Shown here: positions 42,125 to 51,246 of the stretch, in pieces
How positions within the stretch are numbered: the stretch's first letter is position 1
Layout: each line of letters starts with the position of its first letter
NCBI RefSeq assembly: GCF_023093595.1
Contig: NZ_JALLIK010000104.1
Location: 62,001-126,000 of the forward strand
DNA: 64,000 nt
Direction of reading: 5' to 3'
Origin: Thauera aromatica_A
Lineage (GTDB): Bacteria > Pseudomonadota > Gammaproteobacteria > Burkholderiales > Rhodocyclaceae
Notes under the pieces: model-generated
The model's input: only the letters and a program-made list of their open reading frames with translations
Database searches by the model: none
What the model was told of the DNA's origin: nothing
Made by a program: the position numbers and the translations under genes

Positions 42125-43777
42125 CTACCCGGATGCTGCCGCCGACTGCGCCCGTTCGCGCAGCATGAACTTCTGGATCTTGCCGGTCGAGGTCTTGGGC
42201 AAGGCGCCGAAGACGATCTTCTTCGGCATCTTGAACCCGGCCAGGTGTGCGCGGCAATGGGCGAGCAGCGCCGCGGCGTCCGCTTCGGCCCCCTCGCGCA
42301 GTTCGACGAAGGCGCAGGGCACTTCGCCCCACTTCTCGTCGGCGAGCGCGACCACCGCCGCGGCCATCACCGCGGGATGGCGATAGAGCACGTCCTCGAT
42401 TTCGATCGACGATACGTTCTCTCCGCCCGAGATGATGATGTCCTTGGCGCGGTCCTTGATCTTGACGTAGCCGTCGGGCTGCAGCACCCCCAGATCGCCG
42501 GTGTGATACCAGCCGCCGCGGAACGACTCGGCGGTCGCCCGCGGATTCTTCAGGTAGCCCTTCATCACCAGATTGCCGCGGAACATGACTTCGCCCATGG
42601 TCCGGCCGTCGCGCGGTACCTGCTCCATGGTGTCGGGGTCGATCACCGTGATGGCTTCCTGGGCGTGGTAGCGCACGCCTTGACGGCCGTTGAGGGCGAC
42701 CTGCTCGGACAGCGCCAGATCGGCCCATTCGTCGTGCTTGGCGCACACCGCCGCCGGGCCGTAGGTTTCGGTCAGGCCATAGACGTGGGTGAGATCGAAG
42801 CCGATCTTCGCCATGCCCTCGATCACCGCGGCCGGCGGTGGCGCGGCGGCGACCAGGCCATGCACGGTATGGTCGATCCCTTCACGCCAGGCCGCGGGCG
42901 CGCTCGCCAGCATCGAATGCACGATCGGTGCGCCGCAGTAGTGGGTGACCCGATGCGCGCGGATGGCATCGAAGATCAGACGCGGATCGACCCGGCGCAG
43001 GCAGACGTTGGTGCCCGCGTTGGCGGCCATCGACCACGCGAAGCACCAGCCGTTGCAGTGGAACATCGGCAGCGTCCACAGGTAGACCGCATGCGGCGGC
43101 ATGCCCCACGAGACGATGTTCGACAAGGCGTTGAGATAGGCGCCGCGATGGTGGTATACGACCCCCTTCGGGTCTCCGGTGGTGCCCGAAGTGTAGTTCA
43201 GCGAGATCGCATCCCATTCGTCGGCCGGCGGCTCGAAGACGAAGCCCTCGCTGCCGCTCGCGAGCAGCGCCTCGTAGTCCATCCGCCCCAGCCGTTCGCC
43301 CGGGCCGACGTACTCGGTGTCGTCGACATCGATCACGACGAGGCCGCTGCGCCCGGCGAGCGCGAGCGCTTTCTTCGCCACCGCGGCGTATTCGCGATCG
43401 ACCAGCAGCACTTTCGCCTCGGCGTGCGCCAGGATGAAGGCGACGGCCTCGGGGTCGAGGCGGGTGTTGATGGTGTTGAGCACCGCGCCACAGGCGGGAA
43501 CGCCGAAATGGCATTCGAACATCTCGGGCGTGTTGTTGAGAATCACCGCCACGGTATCGTTGCGGCCGATGCCGAGCTGCTTCAGCGCCGAAGCCAGGCG
43601 GCGCGAGCGGGCGAAGCTCTCGGCCCAGGTATACCACCGGCGCCCGTGGATCACGGCGAGCCGCTGCGGATAGACGGCGGCGCTGCGCTCGATGAAGGTC
43701 AGCGGTGTCAGCGCCGCGTAATTGGCGGCATTGCGCTCCAGCCCCGTATCGTAGGGCGAATTTCCGGTCCCGCTCAT
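42125..43777 (-). CDS. AMP-forming acyl-CoA synthetase
   Basis: A 550-residue ANL-superfamily ligase. The P-loop is YTSGTTGDPKGV near 182-193; YGLTETYG, GWYHTGDLG and the C-terminal lysine motif PKTSTGKIQKF follow. It resembles the AlkK/medium-chain acyl-CoA synthetase branch. It activates a carboxylic acid to its CoA ester, probably a fatty or aromatic acid, and may feed the ECHDC3-like protein or the dehydrogenase nearby. The ATG at 43777 gives the standard start. It follows the lipid-transporter genes by 43 bases. Confidence 0.87.
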   Translation of the reverse strand: MSGTGNSPYDTGLERNAANYAALTPLTFIERSAAVYPQRLAVIHGRRWYTWAESFARSRRLASALKQLGIGRNDTVAVILNNTPEMFECHFGVPACGAVLNTINTRLDPEAVAFILAHAEAKVLLVDREYAAVAKKALALAGRSGLVVIDVDDTEYVGPGERLGRMDYEALLASGSEGFVFEPPADEWDAISLNYTSGTTGDPKGVVYHHRGAYLNALSNIVSWGMPPHAVYLWTLPMFHCNGWCFAWSMAANAGTNVCLRRVDPRLIFDAIRAHRVTHYCGAPIVHSMLASAPAAWREGIDHTVHGLVAAAPPPAAVIEGMAKIGFDLTHVYGLTETYGPAAVCAKHDEWADLALSEQVALNGRQGVRYHAQEAITVIDPDTMEQVPRDGRTMGEVMFRGNLVMKGYLKNPRATAESFRGGWYHTGDLGVLQPDGYVKIKDRAKDIIISGGENVSSIEIEDVLYRHPAVMAAAVVALADEKWGEVPCAFVELREGAEADAAALLAHCRAHLAGFKMPKKIVFGALPKTSTGKIQKFMLRERAQSAAASG

Positions 43778-43820
43778 CCTCGGCTCCTTTCCTCTCGCAT
43801 GCGCGGCCATCGGGTCCGCT

Positions 43821-44459
43821 TCAGCCCCGGCAGCGCGTCCCCGCGTCCAAGGGCGGCCCCGCACGGTGAAGGGTGGCGATCCAGTCGGCCAGTTCCCCCG
43901 CGAGCCGATCCGCCGCGGCCCGGAATGCGCCCACGCCACCGACCGCATCGCCGCTCGGTGCCGGCACGTCGGCGCGGAATTCGCGCTGCGCCAGAGCCTC
44001 GTCACTGCGCGGCGGCACCAGCCCGGCGCGCAGCACCACCTCTACCCGGCTGCGCTCGACGTCGTCGAACACTTGCACGAGCTCGTCCACCTCGATCCGC
44101 AAACGGCAGCGGTTGCCGCTGCCATCCGGTTTCAGCGCCCGTTCCAAGGCCAGCGCCAGCATGTCGGCAGGCTGGGCGACCCAGCGGCTTTCGGTGTAGC
44201 TGCGCCGACGCAGGGGATCGTCCCATTGGAGGCGGTACTGCAGCGCGCTGCTCGCCAGCCAGGGCGGCGCCGCGACCTCGATCCGCAGGGGCGCGAAACG
44301 GGGCTCGAGCCCGGCCGGCGCGCCCAGGCCCAGATCGTAGAAGGCCATCGGCGGGGGTTTCAGGTTCAGGCCGCTGCAGCCGGCCAGCGCGGCGGCCACC
44401 CCAAGACCGATCACGATGCCGCGCAGGCGGGGAAATTCTGGAAATAGGCCGGAGATCAT
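43821..44459 (-). CDS. ABC-type transport auxiliary lipoprotein (PqiC-like)
   Basis: A 212-residue lipoprotein with a lipobox (LAGC|S, cysteine 28) after a signal sequence. The rest has the PqiC/YmbA-type fold: YDLG near 41, LRIEVAAPPWLASSALQYR and a repeating beta pattern. It would sit in the outer membrane and receive lipid from the MlaD-like protein. It is the last of the four transporter genes. Confidence 0.85.
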   Translation of the reverse strand: MISGLFPEFPRLRGIVIGLGVAAALAGCSGLNLKPPPMAFYDLGLGAPAGLEPRFAPLRIEVAAPPWLASSALQYRLQWDDPLRRRSYTESRWVAQPADMLALALERALKPDGSGNRCRLRIEVDELVQVFDDVERSRVEVVLRAGLVPPRSDEALAQREFRADVPAPSGDAVGGVGAFRAAADRLAGELADWIATLHRAGPPLDAGTRCRG

Positions 44460-44490
44460 GGTTGTTGTCGTCCGTATCGAAAGTGGGCGC

Positions 44491-45435
44491 TCACTGCGCG
44501 AGCGCCCCGAAGCCTGGCTCTCCCGGCCCCGGTTCGCGCGCCGCCCGGCCGGTCAGGAGGACCTGCGGCGTGCTCTCCACCTCCTCGACCAGGCGCCCGA
44601 CCCGGCGCGAAGTCGCGGTCAGTTCGCGCAGCAGTTCGTTGAGCTGCGGCAGGGTGCCGTCGATGAGGCCGCTGCTGGTCGCCGTCGCGGCCTCGTCCAG
44701 GCGCACCGTCATGTGCTCGATGCGGACCAGCAGCCCACGCAACTCGGCCACCGCCGGCGTGGCCTCGGCGCTGGCCTGCTCGAGATTGCCCAGGGTCGCC
44801 TGCAGGCTGGCGAGGTTGGCCGGGCTCAGCACTGCACGCAGCGCCCGAAGCGTTTCCGGCACATCGGCGAAGCTGCGATCCATGCCTTCGGCGGCCGATT
44901 CCAGCCGCTGCAAGGTCGCGCGCAGGCGGGCGACGTTTTCGGCGTCGAACATTCGCGCGACCTGGGTGCCGACCATATCGAAGCGGTCCACCGCCGCGAG
45001 CGCCCGCTCCGCGATCCGGTCGAGCAGGCCGGGCTCGAGCGGAATCCGCGGCGGGGCGTCGGCGGTTCCGGCGAGCGGGGTCGGGTCTTCCCCGCGATCG
45101 TCGAGCTGGACGTAGGCCAGCCCGGTCACTCCCATCGTGCCGAGGGTGGCGCGCGTTCCCCGGGTCAGCGGCAGATTCTGGACGACGCGGACATGGACCA
45201 GGATGTCGTGCGGTGGTTGCGGGTCGATGCGCACCGCGCTGACCGTCCCGACTGCCAGCCCGCGGTAACGCACCCGGGCCTGGGGGCCGAGGCCGTTGAT
45301 GTCGCCGCGGGCGACCAGGACGAGATCGCGCATCGGCTCGCGCTCGTTCGAGAACCACCACAGGGCGCCCAGCAACGCGGCTCCGAGGATGAGTGCGAAC
45401 AGGCCTGCGGCGAGGGCGTGGGCTCGGTTTTCCAT
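44491..45435 (-). CDS. MlaD-like MCE-domain substrate-binding protein
   Basis: A 314-residue protein with one N-terminal membrane anchor (about 11-30), one MCE domain (about 38-115: GLGPQARVRYRGLAVGTV) and a long helical C-terminal part (about 130-300) that may form a coil or tunnel. MCE proteins carry phospholipids across the periplasm. It is encoded between the ATPase (2 bases away) and the lipoprotein gene, as in Mla/Pqi-type operons. Confidence 0.9.
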   Translation of the reverse strand: MENRAHALAAGLFALILGAALLGALWWFSNEREPMRDLVLVARGDINGLGPQARVRYRGLAVGTVSAVRIDPQPPHDILVHVRVVQNLPLTRGTRATLGTMGVTGLAYVQLDDRGEDPTPLAGTADAPPRIPLEPGLLDRIAERALAAVDRFDMVGTQVARMFDAENVARLRATLQRLESAAEGMDRSFADVPETLRALRAVLSPANLASLQATLGNLEQASAEATPAVAELRGLLVRIEHMTVRLDEAATATSSGLIDGTLPQLNELLRELTATSRRVGRLVEEVESTPQVLLTGRAAREPGPGEPGFGALAQ

Positions 45436-45437
45436 GA

Positions 45438-46232
45438 TCAGCGCTCTCCCTGTGCCCGGGCCAGGGCCCGGCGGCCATGCTCGCCGTGAAAGAAGCGCTC
45501 GATGAAAGGATGATCGACCTTCAGCGTGTCTTCCAGCGTGGCATAGCTCAGGATGTGTTTGTCGGCCAGCACCGCCACCCGGGTGGCCATCGCCGCCAGG
45601 GTATCGAGGTCGTGCGTGACCAGCACCACGGTCAGCCCCAGTTCGCCGCGCAGCGCCAGGATCAGGCGCACGAAAGCGGCGCTGCGGTCGGGGTCCAGGC
45701 CAGCGGTCGGTTCGTCGAGCAGCAACAGCTCGGGCTCGAGTGCCAGCGCACGGGCGAGGGCCGCACGCTTGACCATCCCGCCGGAGAGCTCGGCCGGCAT
45801 CAGCCGCGCGTGCTCGGGCTCCATTTCGACCATCGCCAGCTTCAGGGCGACGAGATCGCGGATTTCTTCCTCGTGCACGATGCCGAGCTCGCGCAGCGGA
45901 AAGGCGATGTTTTCACCCACGGTAAAGGCGGAAAACAGCGCCCCCTGCTGGAACAGCACGCCGAAGCGGCGCTGGCGCGCGATGCGCTCGTGCACCGTGC
46001 CGGCGTGCAGCGCTTCGCCGAACAGCCGCACCTCGCCCTCGGCCGGCCGGGTGAGGCCGATGACGTGGCGCAGCAAGGTCGTCTTGCCGCTGCCCGAGCC
46101 GCCCACCAGGGCCACGATCTCCCCGGCCTCGACGTCCAGGTCGAGCCCCTGGTGCACCACGTTGGCGCCGAAGCGCGTGGCCACGCCGCGCAGCGAAACC
46201 ACCGGAGCGCCCTGCGGCCGGCCGGCGCTCAT
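45438..46232 (-). CDS. MlaF-like ABC transporter ATP-binding protein
   Basis: A 264-residue ABC ATPase of the MlaF type: Walker A GGSGSGKTT, Q-loop FQQGALFS, signature ELSGGMVKR and Walker B LLLLDEPTAGLD, with a D-loop and H-loop (THD). It energises lipid movement with the permease encoded upstream. Its ATG overlaps the permease stop by ATGA. Confidence 0.92.
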   Translation of the reverse strand: MSAGRPQGAPVVSLRGVATRFGANVVHQGLDLDVEAGEIVALVGGSGSGKTTLLRHVIGLTRPAEGEVRLFGEALHAGTVHERIARQRRFGVLFQQGALFSAFTVGENIAFPLRELGIVHEEEIRDLVALKLAMVEMEPEHARLMPAELSGGMVKRAALARALALEPELLLLDEPTAGLDPDRSAAFVRLILALRGELGLTVVLVTHDLDTLAAMATRVAVLADKHILSYATLEDTLKVDHPFIERFFHGEHGRRALARAQGER

Positions 46233-47347
46233 CCCGGAATCCCGATCGAGCGGGTGGCGATCGCGAAGATCGCATCCACCAGGATCACTACCGTGATCGC
46301 CGACACCACCGACGCCGTGGTGTTGGTCGACAGGCTCTCGGTGTTGGGGCGCACGCGCAGGCCGAAATGGCAGGCGATGAGGGCGATCAGCAAGCCGAAC
46401 ACCGCTCCCTTGGAAAGGCCGATGAACAGGTTCGCCACCGGCACCGCATCGGGCAAGGCATCGATGAAGTAGCGGAACGACAGATCGAGCTCGATCCAGG
46501 CCGACAGCCAGCCCCCGAGCAGCGCGACCGCCGAGGTCCACAGCACCAGCAGCGGCATCGCCAGCGTCAGTGCGATCACTTTGGGCAGCACCAGGCGCAG
46601 CGAGCGCGAAATACCCATCGCCGCGAGCGCATCGATTTCCTCGGTGACGCGCATCACGCCGAGCTGGGCCGTCATCGCCGACCCCGAGCGTCCCGCCACC
46701 AGCACCGACACCAGCACCGGCCCGAGTTCACGGATGATGCCCAGACCGAGGATATTGACGATGAAGGTGTCGGCGCCGAACATCTTCAGCTGCAGGGCCG
46801 ACAGATAGGACAGCACGACGCCGATCAGAAAACCCACCAGGGCGGTCACCGCCATCGCCTTGACCGCAACCTTGTGGAAATTGGCCGAAATTTCCAGCAT
46901 CGGCCATTCGCGCGGATGGCGGGCAAGATGCAGCAGATCGAGCAGGAGCTGGCCGAGCAGGGCGACGAAATCGCGCAGATGGACGCCCAGGCCGAGGATC
47001 GCCGCGCCCAGCATCGCGACCGCGTCCGCGGCCGTAAACGAAGGGGCCAGCACGAGCGGCCGCGCCGCCGCGCGGGCGACGCGCTCGATGGTGGCGCGGT
47101 GGGCGTCGCTCAGTTCGACCTGCGCCGGCCATCGCCCCCCCCAGGCACGCCACAGCAAGAGCGCACCGAAGCTGTCGAGGCGATCGATGGCGGACAGCGA
47201 CCAGTGCGCACAGCCCTGCGCTGCCGCCAGCTCACGCCGCCGCGCCGCGACCCGCGCGGCCAACGCCCTCAGCGTCCACTCTCCGGCCAGGCACACCGTC
47301 CCCGCCGCACGATCGATGACGATTCCGCGATCGATACCCGCAGCCAT
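46229..47347 (-). CDS. STAS-MlaE fusion: lipid ABC transporter permease
   Basis: A 372-residue permease with an extra N-terminal domain (residues 1-110) of STAS type, normally the separate protein MlaB, fused to MlaE. The MlaE part (from about 115) has the GRSGSAMTAQLGVMRVTEEIDAL coupling-helix motif and several membrane helices. So the transporter is STAS-MlaE, MlaF, MlaD and lipoprotein in one operon, which lies 15 bases after ppx. Lipid substrate and direction are unknown. Confidence 0.92.
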   Translation of the reverse strand: MAAGIDRGIVIDRAAGTVCLAGEWTLRALAARVAARRRELAAAQGCAHWSLSAIDRLDSFGALLLWRAWGGRWPAQVELSDAHRATIERVARAAARPLVLAPSFTAADAVAMLGAAILGLGVHLRDFVALLGQLLLDLLHLARHPREWPMLEISANFHKVAVKAMAVTALVGFLIGVVLSYLSALQLKMFGADTFIVNILGLGIIRELGPVLVSVLVAGRSGSAMTAQLGVMRVTEEIDALAAMGISRSLRLVLPKVIALTLAMPLLVLWTSAVALLGGWLSAWIELDLSFRYFIDALPDAVPVANLFIGLSKGAVFGLLIALIACHFGLRVRPNTESLSTNTTASVVSAITVVILVDAIFAIATRSIGIPG

Positions 47348-47362
47348 GGCGATCGTCGCCGC

Positions 47363-48865
47363 TCAGGCCGCCGCGCTGCGCGCACCGAGCGCGCGCACGT
47401 ACAGTCCGCGCCCGAGCGCGACCCACTGGCGGCGCTCTTCCTCGAGCGCCGCGGCAGTCAGCGGTCGCTTCTGCAGCCAGCTCGCCGGAGTGTTCACCGA
47501 AAACCCCCTGCCCTCGCGGCGCATTTCGATCGGCGGGATGCCGCGCGCGTCGCGGGCGCGATGCACCACCACCGCCAGCCGCAGGCAGGCGACCAGCAGC
47601 CAGTCCACGCTGTCGGCGTCGATCGAAGAGACCCGCTCGAGCTTGCCGCGGTGGGACAGCACGAGGCGCGCCAGGCGGGCCTGGTCCATCCGTGAAAAGC
47701 CCGGCATGTCGGCGTTGGCGACGATGTAGGCGCTGTGCTTGTGATAGCTCGAATGCGCCACCGAAATGCCGATTTCGTGGAGCATGGCGGCCCAGCGCAG
47801 GAAACGCCGGTCGAGATGCTCGGGGTCGACCATCTCCGGGGCGAGTTGCTCGAGCAGATGGCAGGCGGTGTCGGCGACCTGCTGCGCCTGGCGGGTATCG
47901 ACCCCGTAACGGCGCACGAAAGCCGCCACCGTGGCGTCGCGCAGGTCGTGATGGTGATAGCGTCCGAGCAGGTCGTAGAGCACACCCAGGCGCAGCGCGC
48001 CTTCGGAGAAGACCATGCGCTCGATGCCGAACTCCTTGAACACCGCGCTCATGATCGCGAACCCGCCCAGGATCACCGGCAGGCGGTCGCCCTTGAGCCC
48101 GGCCAGATCGAGCGCGTCGAGCCGCCCCGCGCGCAGCAGCACGGCCTTCAGCCGCTCGAGCCCGTCACGGGTGATGCCGCCGCTGGAAAAACCGTTCTGT
48201 TCGAGAATCTCGAGCAAGGCCTTGGCCGTTCCGCTGGAGCCCACCGCCTCTTCCCAGCCGGCCTCGCGGTAAGCCTGGACGATGGTCTGCAACTCGCGCC
48301 GCGCGGCGAGTTCGGCGTCCCTCAGGCTGCGCTTGTCGATCCGCCCGTCGGGGAAAAAGCGCAGGCTGAAGCCGACGCAGCCCATGTAGCGCGACTCCAG
48401 CAGCACCGGCTCGAAGCTCTTGCCGATGATGAACTCGGTCGAGCCGCCGCCGATGTCGACGATCAGCTGCTGGCGGTGCGGATCGGGCAGGGTATGCGCT
48501 ACGCCGACGTAGATCAGCCGCGCTTCCTCGCGCCCGGCGATGACCTCGATCGGGAAGCCCAGCGCCGCCTCGGCGCGGATCAGGAACTCGGCACTGTTCT
48601 TCGCCACCCGCAAGGTGTTGGTCGCCACCGCGCGCACCCGTTGCGGAGCGAAATCGTGCAGGCGCTCGTGGAAACGCTGCAGCGCCGCGACCCCGCGCTG
48701 CTGCGCGGCGAGGTCGAGCATCTTGTCCGGCGACAGGCCGGCCGCCAGCCGGACCGCTTCTTTGAGGCCGTCGAGCGGATAGATCTGGTCGTTGACGATA
48801 CGACCGACCTGCAGGCGGAAACTGTTCGAGCCCAGGTCGATGGCCGCAATTAGATCTCGCATCAT
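47363..48865 (-). CDS. ppx: Exopolyphosphatase Ppx (Ppx/GppA family)
   Basis: A 500-residue ASKHA phosphatase. N-terminal AAIDLGSNSFRL, DIGGGSTEFI near 140, GSSGTAKA near 210, and an HD-type C-terminal domain (residues about 310-500) with LHEIGISV. It degrades inorganic polyphosphate (and possibly pppGpp). Two adjacent ATGs are possible at 48865 and 48862. It is divergent from ppk, giving a polyphosphate control region between them; the lipid transporter follows 15 bases downstream. Confidence 0.92.
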   Translation of the reverse strand: MMRDLIAAIDLGSNSFRLQVGRIVNDQIYPLDGLKEAVRLAAGLSPDKMLDLAAQQRGVAALQRFHERLHDFAPQRVRAVATNTLRVAKNSAEFLIRAEAALGFPIEVIAGREEARLIYVGVAHTLPDPHRQQLIVDIGGGSTEFIIGKSFEPVLLESRYMGCVGFSLRFFPDGRIDKRSLRDAELAARRELQTIVQAYREAGWEEAVGSSGTAKALLEILEQNGFSSGGITRDGLERLKAVLLRAGRLDALDLAGLKGDRLPVILGGFAIMSAVFKEFGIERMVFSEGALRLGVLYDLLGRYHHHDLRDATVAAFVRRYGVDTRQAQQVADTACHLLEQLAPEMVDPEHLDRRFLRWAAMLHEIGISVAHSSYHKHSAYIVANADMPGFSRMDQARLARLVLSHRGKLERVSSIDADSVDWLLVACLRLAVVVHRARDARGIPPIEMRREGRGFSVNTPASWLQKRPLTAAALEEERRQWVALGRGLYVRALGARSAAA

Positions 48866-49035
48866 CACACTTCGGAGGACGCCGCCGGCGCCGGAGGGGG
48901 CGATTTTAGCATCATCGGCGATGCCCTCCCCCGGCGCGTCCATCCGGCCGCGGCGCATCCGCCGCAGCGTTGCGGCACCGGCGTGCGCGGCACGGATCCG
49001 CCGCGATACGTTTTGTCGCTCTTCATACCCGGCAC

Positions 49036-49064
49036 CTGTCATGAACGCGAAGTAAAACTGTCAC
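49036..49064 (+). promoter_or_regulatory. Candidate Pho box upstream of ppk
   Basis: Positions 49047-49064 match the PhoB consensus CTGTCATAAATCTGTCAC at 12 of 18 bases, with the full downstream half CTGTCAC. A further CTGTCAT lies 22 bases (two turns) upstream. CATAAT directly follows and may be a -10. The ppk start is 45 bases downstream. Confidence 0.5.
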
Positions 49065-49108
49065 ATAATCATCGATGCCGACTCGCGCCCACCCCAGCCG
49101 GAACCTCC

Positions 49109-51181
49109 ATGAGAAACGACCACCACTATCCCGCCGACCACTTCATCAACCGCGAACTATCCCTGCTCCAGTTCCAGCGCCGCGTCCTCGCCCAGGCCGC
49201 CGATTCGACCGTGCCCTTGCTCGAGCGCCTGCGCTTCCTGTGCATCGTTTCGAGCAATCTCGACGAGTTTTTCGAGATCCGTGTCTCCGGCCTCAAGGAG
49301 CAGATCCGCGTCGGCAGCCGTAAATCGGGCGAGGACGGCATTTCTCCGAGCGAGCTGCTCGAGCGCGTCAGCCGCGAAGTGCATGCCATCATCGCCCGCC
49401 AGTACCAGTTGCTCAATGAAGACATCCTGCCCGCGCTGGGGCAGGAAGGCATCGTGTTCCTGCGCCGCAACCAGTGGACGGAAGCGCAGCGGGCCTGGAT
49501 CCGCACCTTCTTCCTCAACGAGGTGATGCCGGTGCTGACGCCGATCGGCCTCGACCCGGCCCACCCTTTTCCGCGTGTGCTCAACAAGAGCCTGAACTTC
49601 GCCGTCGAACTCGAAGGGCGCGACGCCTTCGGCCGCGACTCGGGTGCGGCCATCGTGCAGGCGCCGCGGGCATTGCCGCGCGTGATCCGGCTGCCGCACG
49701 AAATCTGCGGGCTCGAATATGGTTTCGTGTTCCTGTCCTCGGTGCTCCACGCCCATGTCGGCGAACTGTTCAGCGGCATGCACGTGCTCGGCTGCTATCA
49801 GTTCCGGGTCACGCGCAACTCCGATCTGTTCGTCGACGAAGAAGAAGTCAAGGACCTGCGCGCCTCGCTCAAGGGCGAACTGCAGCAGCGCCAGTTCGGC
49901 GGCGCGGTGCGGCTCGAAGTCGCCGACAACTGCTCGGTGGACATGGCTTCATTCCTGCTGCAGCACTTCCACCTCGACAACGACGATCTTTATCGCACCC
50001 CGGGCATCGTCAACCTCGTGCGCCTGATGCAGATCCCGGACTGGGTCGAGCGCCCCGACCTCAAATACCCCCCGTTCGTCCCCGGCCTGCCCAAGGCCTT
50101 GGAAAAGCGCCGGCCGATCTTCGCCGCCATCCGCAGCCAGGACATCCTGCTCCATCACCCCTTCCAGAGCTTCGCCCCGGTGATCGAGATGTTGCGCGCG
50201 GCGGCTGACGACCCCCAGGTGCTGGCGATCAAGATGACCGTGTACCGCACCGGCACCGACTCGGTGCTGATGGAGCATCTCGCCCGCGCGGCGCAAAAAG
50301 GCAAGGAAGTCACCGTCGTCCTCGAGCTGATGGCACGCTTCGACGAAGAAGCCAACATCGCCCTCGCCAGCCGCCTCGAGGACGTCGGCGCCCATGTCGT
50401 CTATGGCGTGTTCGGCTACAAGACCCACGCCAAGCTGCTGATGGTGGTGCGCCGCGAGGAGGACGGCCTGCGCCATTACGTGCACATGGGCACCGGCAAC
50501 TACCATCCGCGCACCACGCGCTTCTATTCCGATTTCGGCCTGCTTACCTGCAACAAGGAGATCGGCGAGGACGTCGCCGAAGTGTTCAAGCAGCTCACCG
50601 GCCTGGGCAAGGCGACCGAGCTGCGCCACTTGTGGCAGTCGCCGTTCACGCTGCAGCCCAAGGTCGTGGCCGCGATCGGACGCGAGGCCGAGATCGCCCG
50701 CGCGGGCCGGCGCGGGCGCATCCTGGCAAAGATGAACGCCCTGCTCGAGCCGGAAACCATCGAGGCGCTCTACGCCGCCTCGCAGGCCGGGGTGGAGATC
50801 GACCTGATCATCCGCGGCCCCTGCGCGCTGCGCCCGGGCGTGCCCGGGCTGTCGGACAACATCCGGGTGCGCTCGGTGGTGGGGCGCTTTCTCGAACATC
50901 ACCGCATCTTCCATTTCCACGCCGACGGCGAAGACCAGATGTACCTGTCGAGCGCGGACTGGATGGACCGCAACTTCTTCCGCCGCATCGAGATCGCCTT
51001 CCCGGTGCTCGACCCCCGCCTCAAGCGCCGGGTGATGAAGGAAGGGCTGCGCCCCTATCTGGGCGACAACTGCCAGGCCTGGGACATGCAGCCCGACGGC
51101 AGCTATCGCCGCAAGCACCCGCGCAGCATCCGCCGCGTGGCGCAGCTGATCCTGCTGAAGGAACTGGCGGCGAGCAGCTGA
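49109..51181 (+). CDS. ppk: Polyphosphate kinase 1 (Ppk1)
   Basis: A 690-residue polyphosphate kinase. Conserved N-terminal FINRELSLLQFQRRVL, the SNLDEFFEIR segment, then KTHAKLL and HMGTGNYHPRTTRFYSDF in the catalytic domain, where the histidine corresponds to the autophosphorylated residue of E. coli Ppk (H435). It makes polyphosphate from ATP. The ATG at 49109 has a weak GGAAC site. Divergent from ppx. Confidence 0.95.
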   Translation: MRNDHHYPADHFINRELSLLQFQRRVLAQAADSTVPLLERLRFLCIVSSNLDEFFEIRVSGLKEQIRVGSRKSGEDGISPSELLERVSREVHAIIARQYQLLNEDILPALGQEGIVFLRRNQWTEAQRAWIRTFFLNEVMPVLTPIGLDPAHPFPRVLNKSLNFAVELEGRDAFGRDSGAAIVQAPRALPRVIRLPHEICGLEYGFVFLSSVLHAHVGELFSGMHVLGCYQFRVTRNSDLFVDEEEVKDLRASLKGELQQRQFGGAVRLEVADNCSVDMASFLLQHFHLDNDDLYRTPGIVNLVRLMQIPDWVERPDLKYPPFVPGLPKALEKRRPIFAAIRSQDILLHHPFQSFAPVIEMLRAAADDPQVLAIKMTVYRTGTDSVLMEHLARAAQKGKEVTVVLELMARFDEEANIALASRLEDVGAHVVYGVFGYKTHAKLLMVVRREEDGLRHYVHMGTGNYHPRTTRFYSDFGLLTCNKEIGEDVAEVFKQLTGLGKATELRHLWQSPFTLQPKVVAAIGREAEIARAGRRGRILAKMNALLEPETIEALYAASQAGVEIDLIIRGPCALRPGVPGLSDNIRVRSVVGRFLEHHRIFHFHADGEDQMYLSSADWMDRNFFRRIEIAFPVLDPRLKRRVMKEGLRPYLGDNCQAWDMQPDGSYRRKHPRSIRRVAQLILLKELAASS

Positions 51182-51246
51182 AGGTTTCACCCGCGCAGCG
51201 AAAGGGGCAGCGCCGTCTTTTGCTGTGCGGCAGCGGTGCCCCCCGT

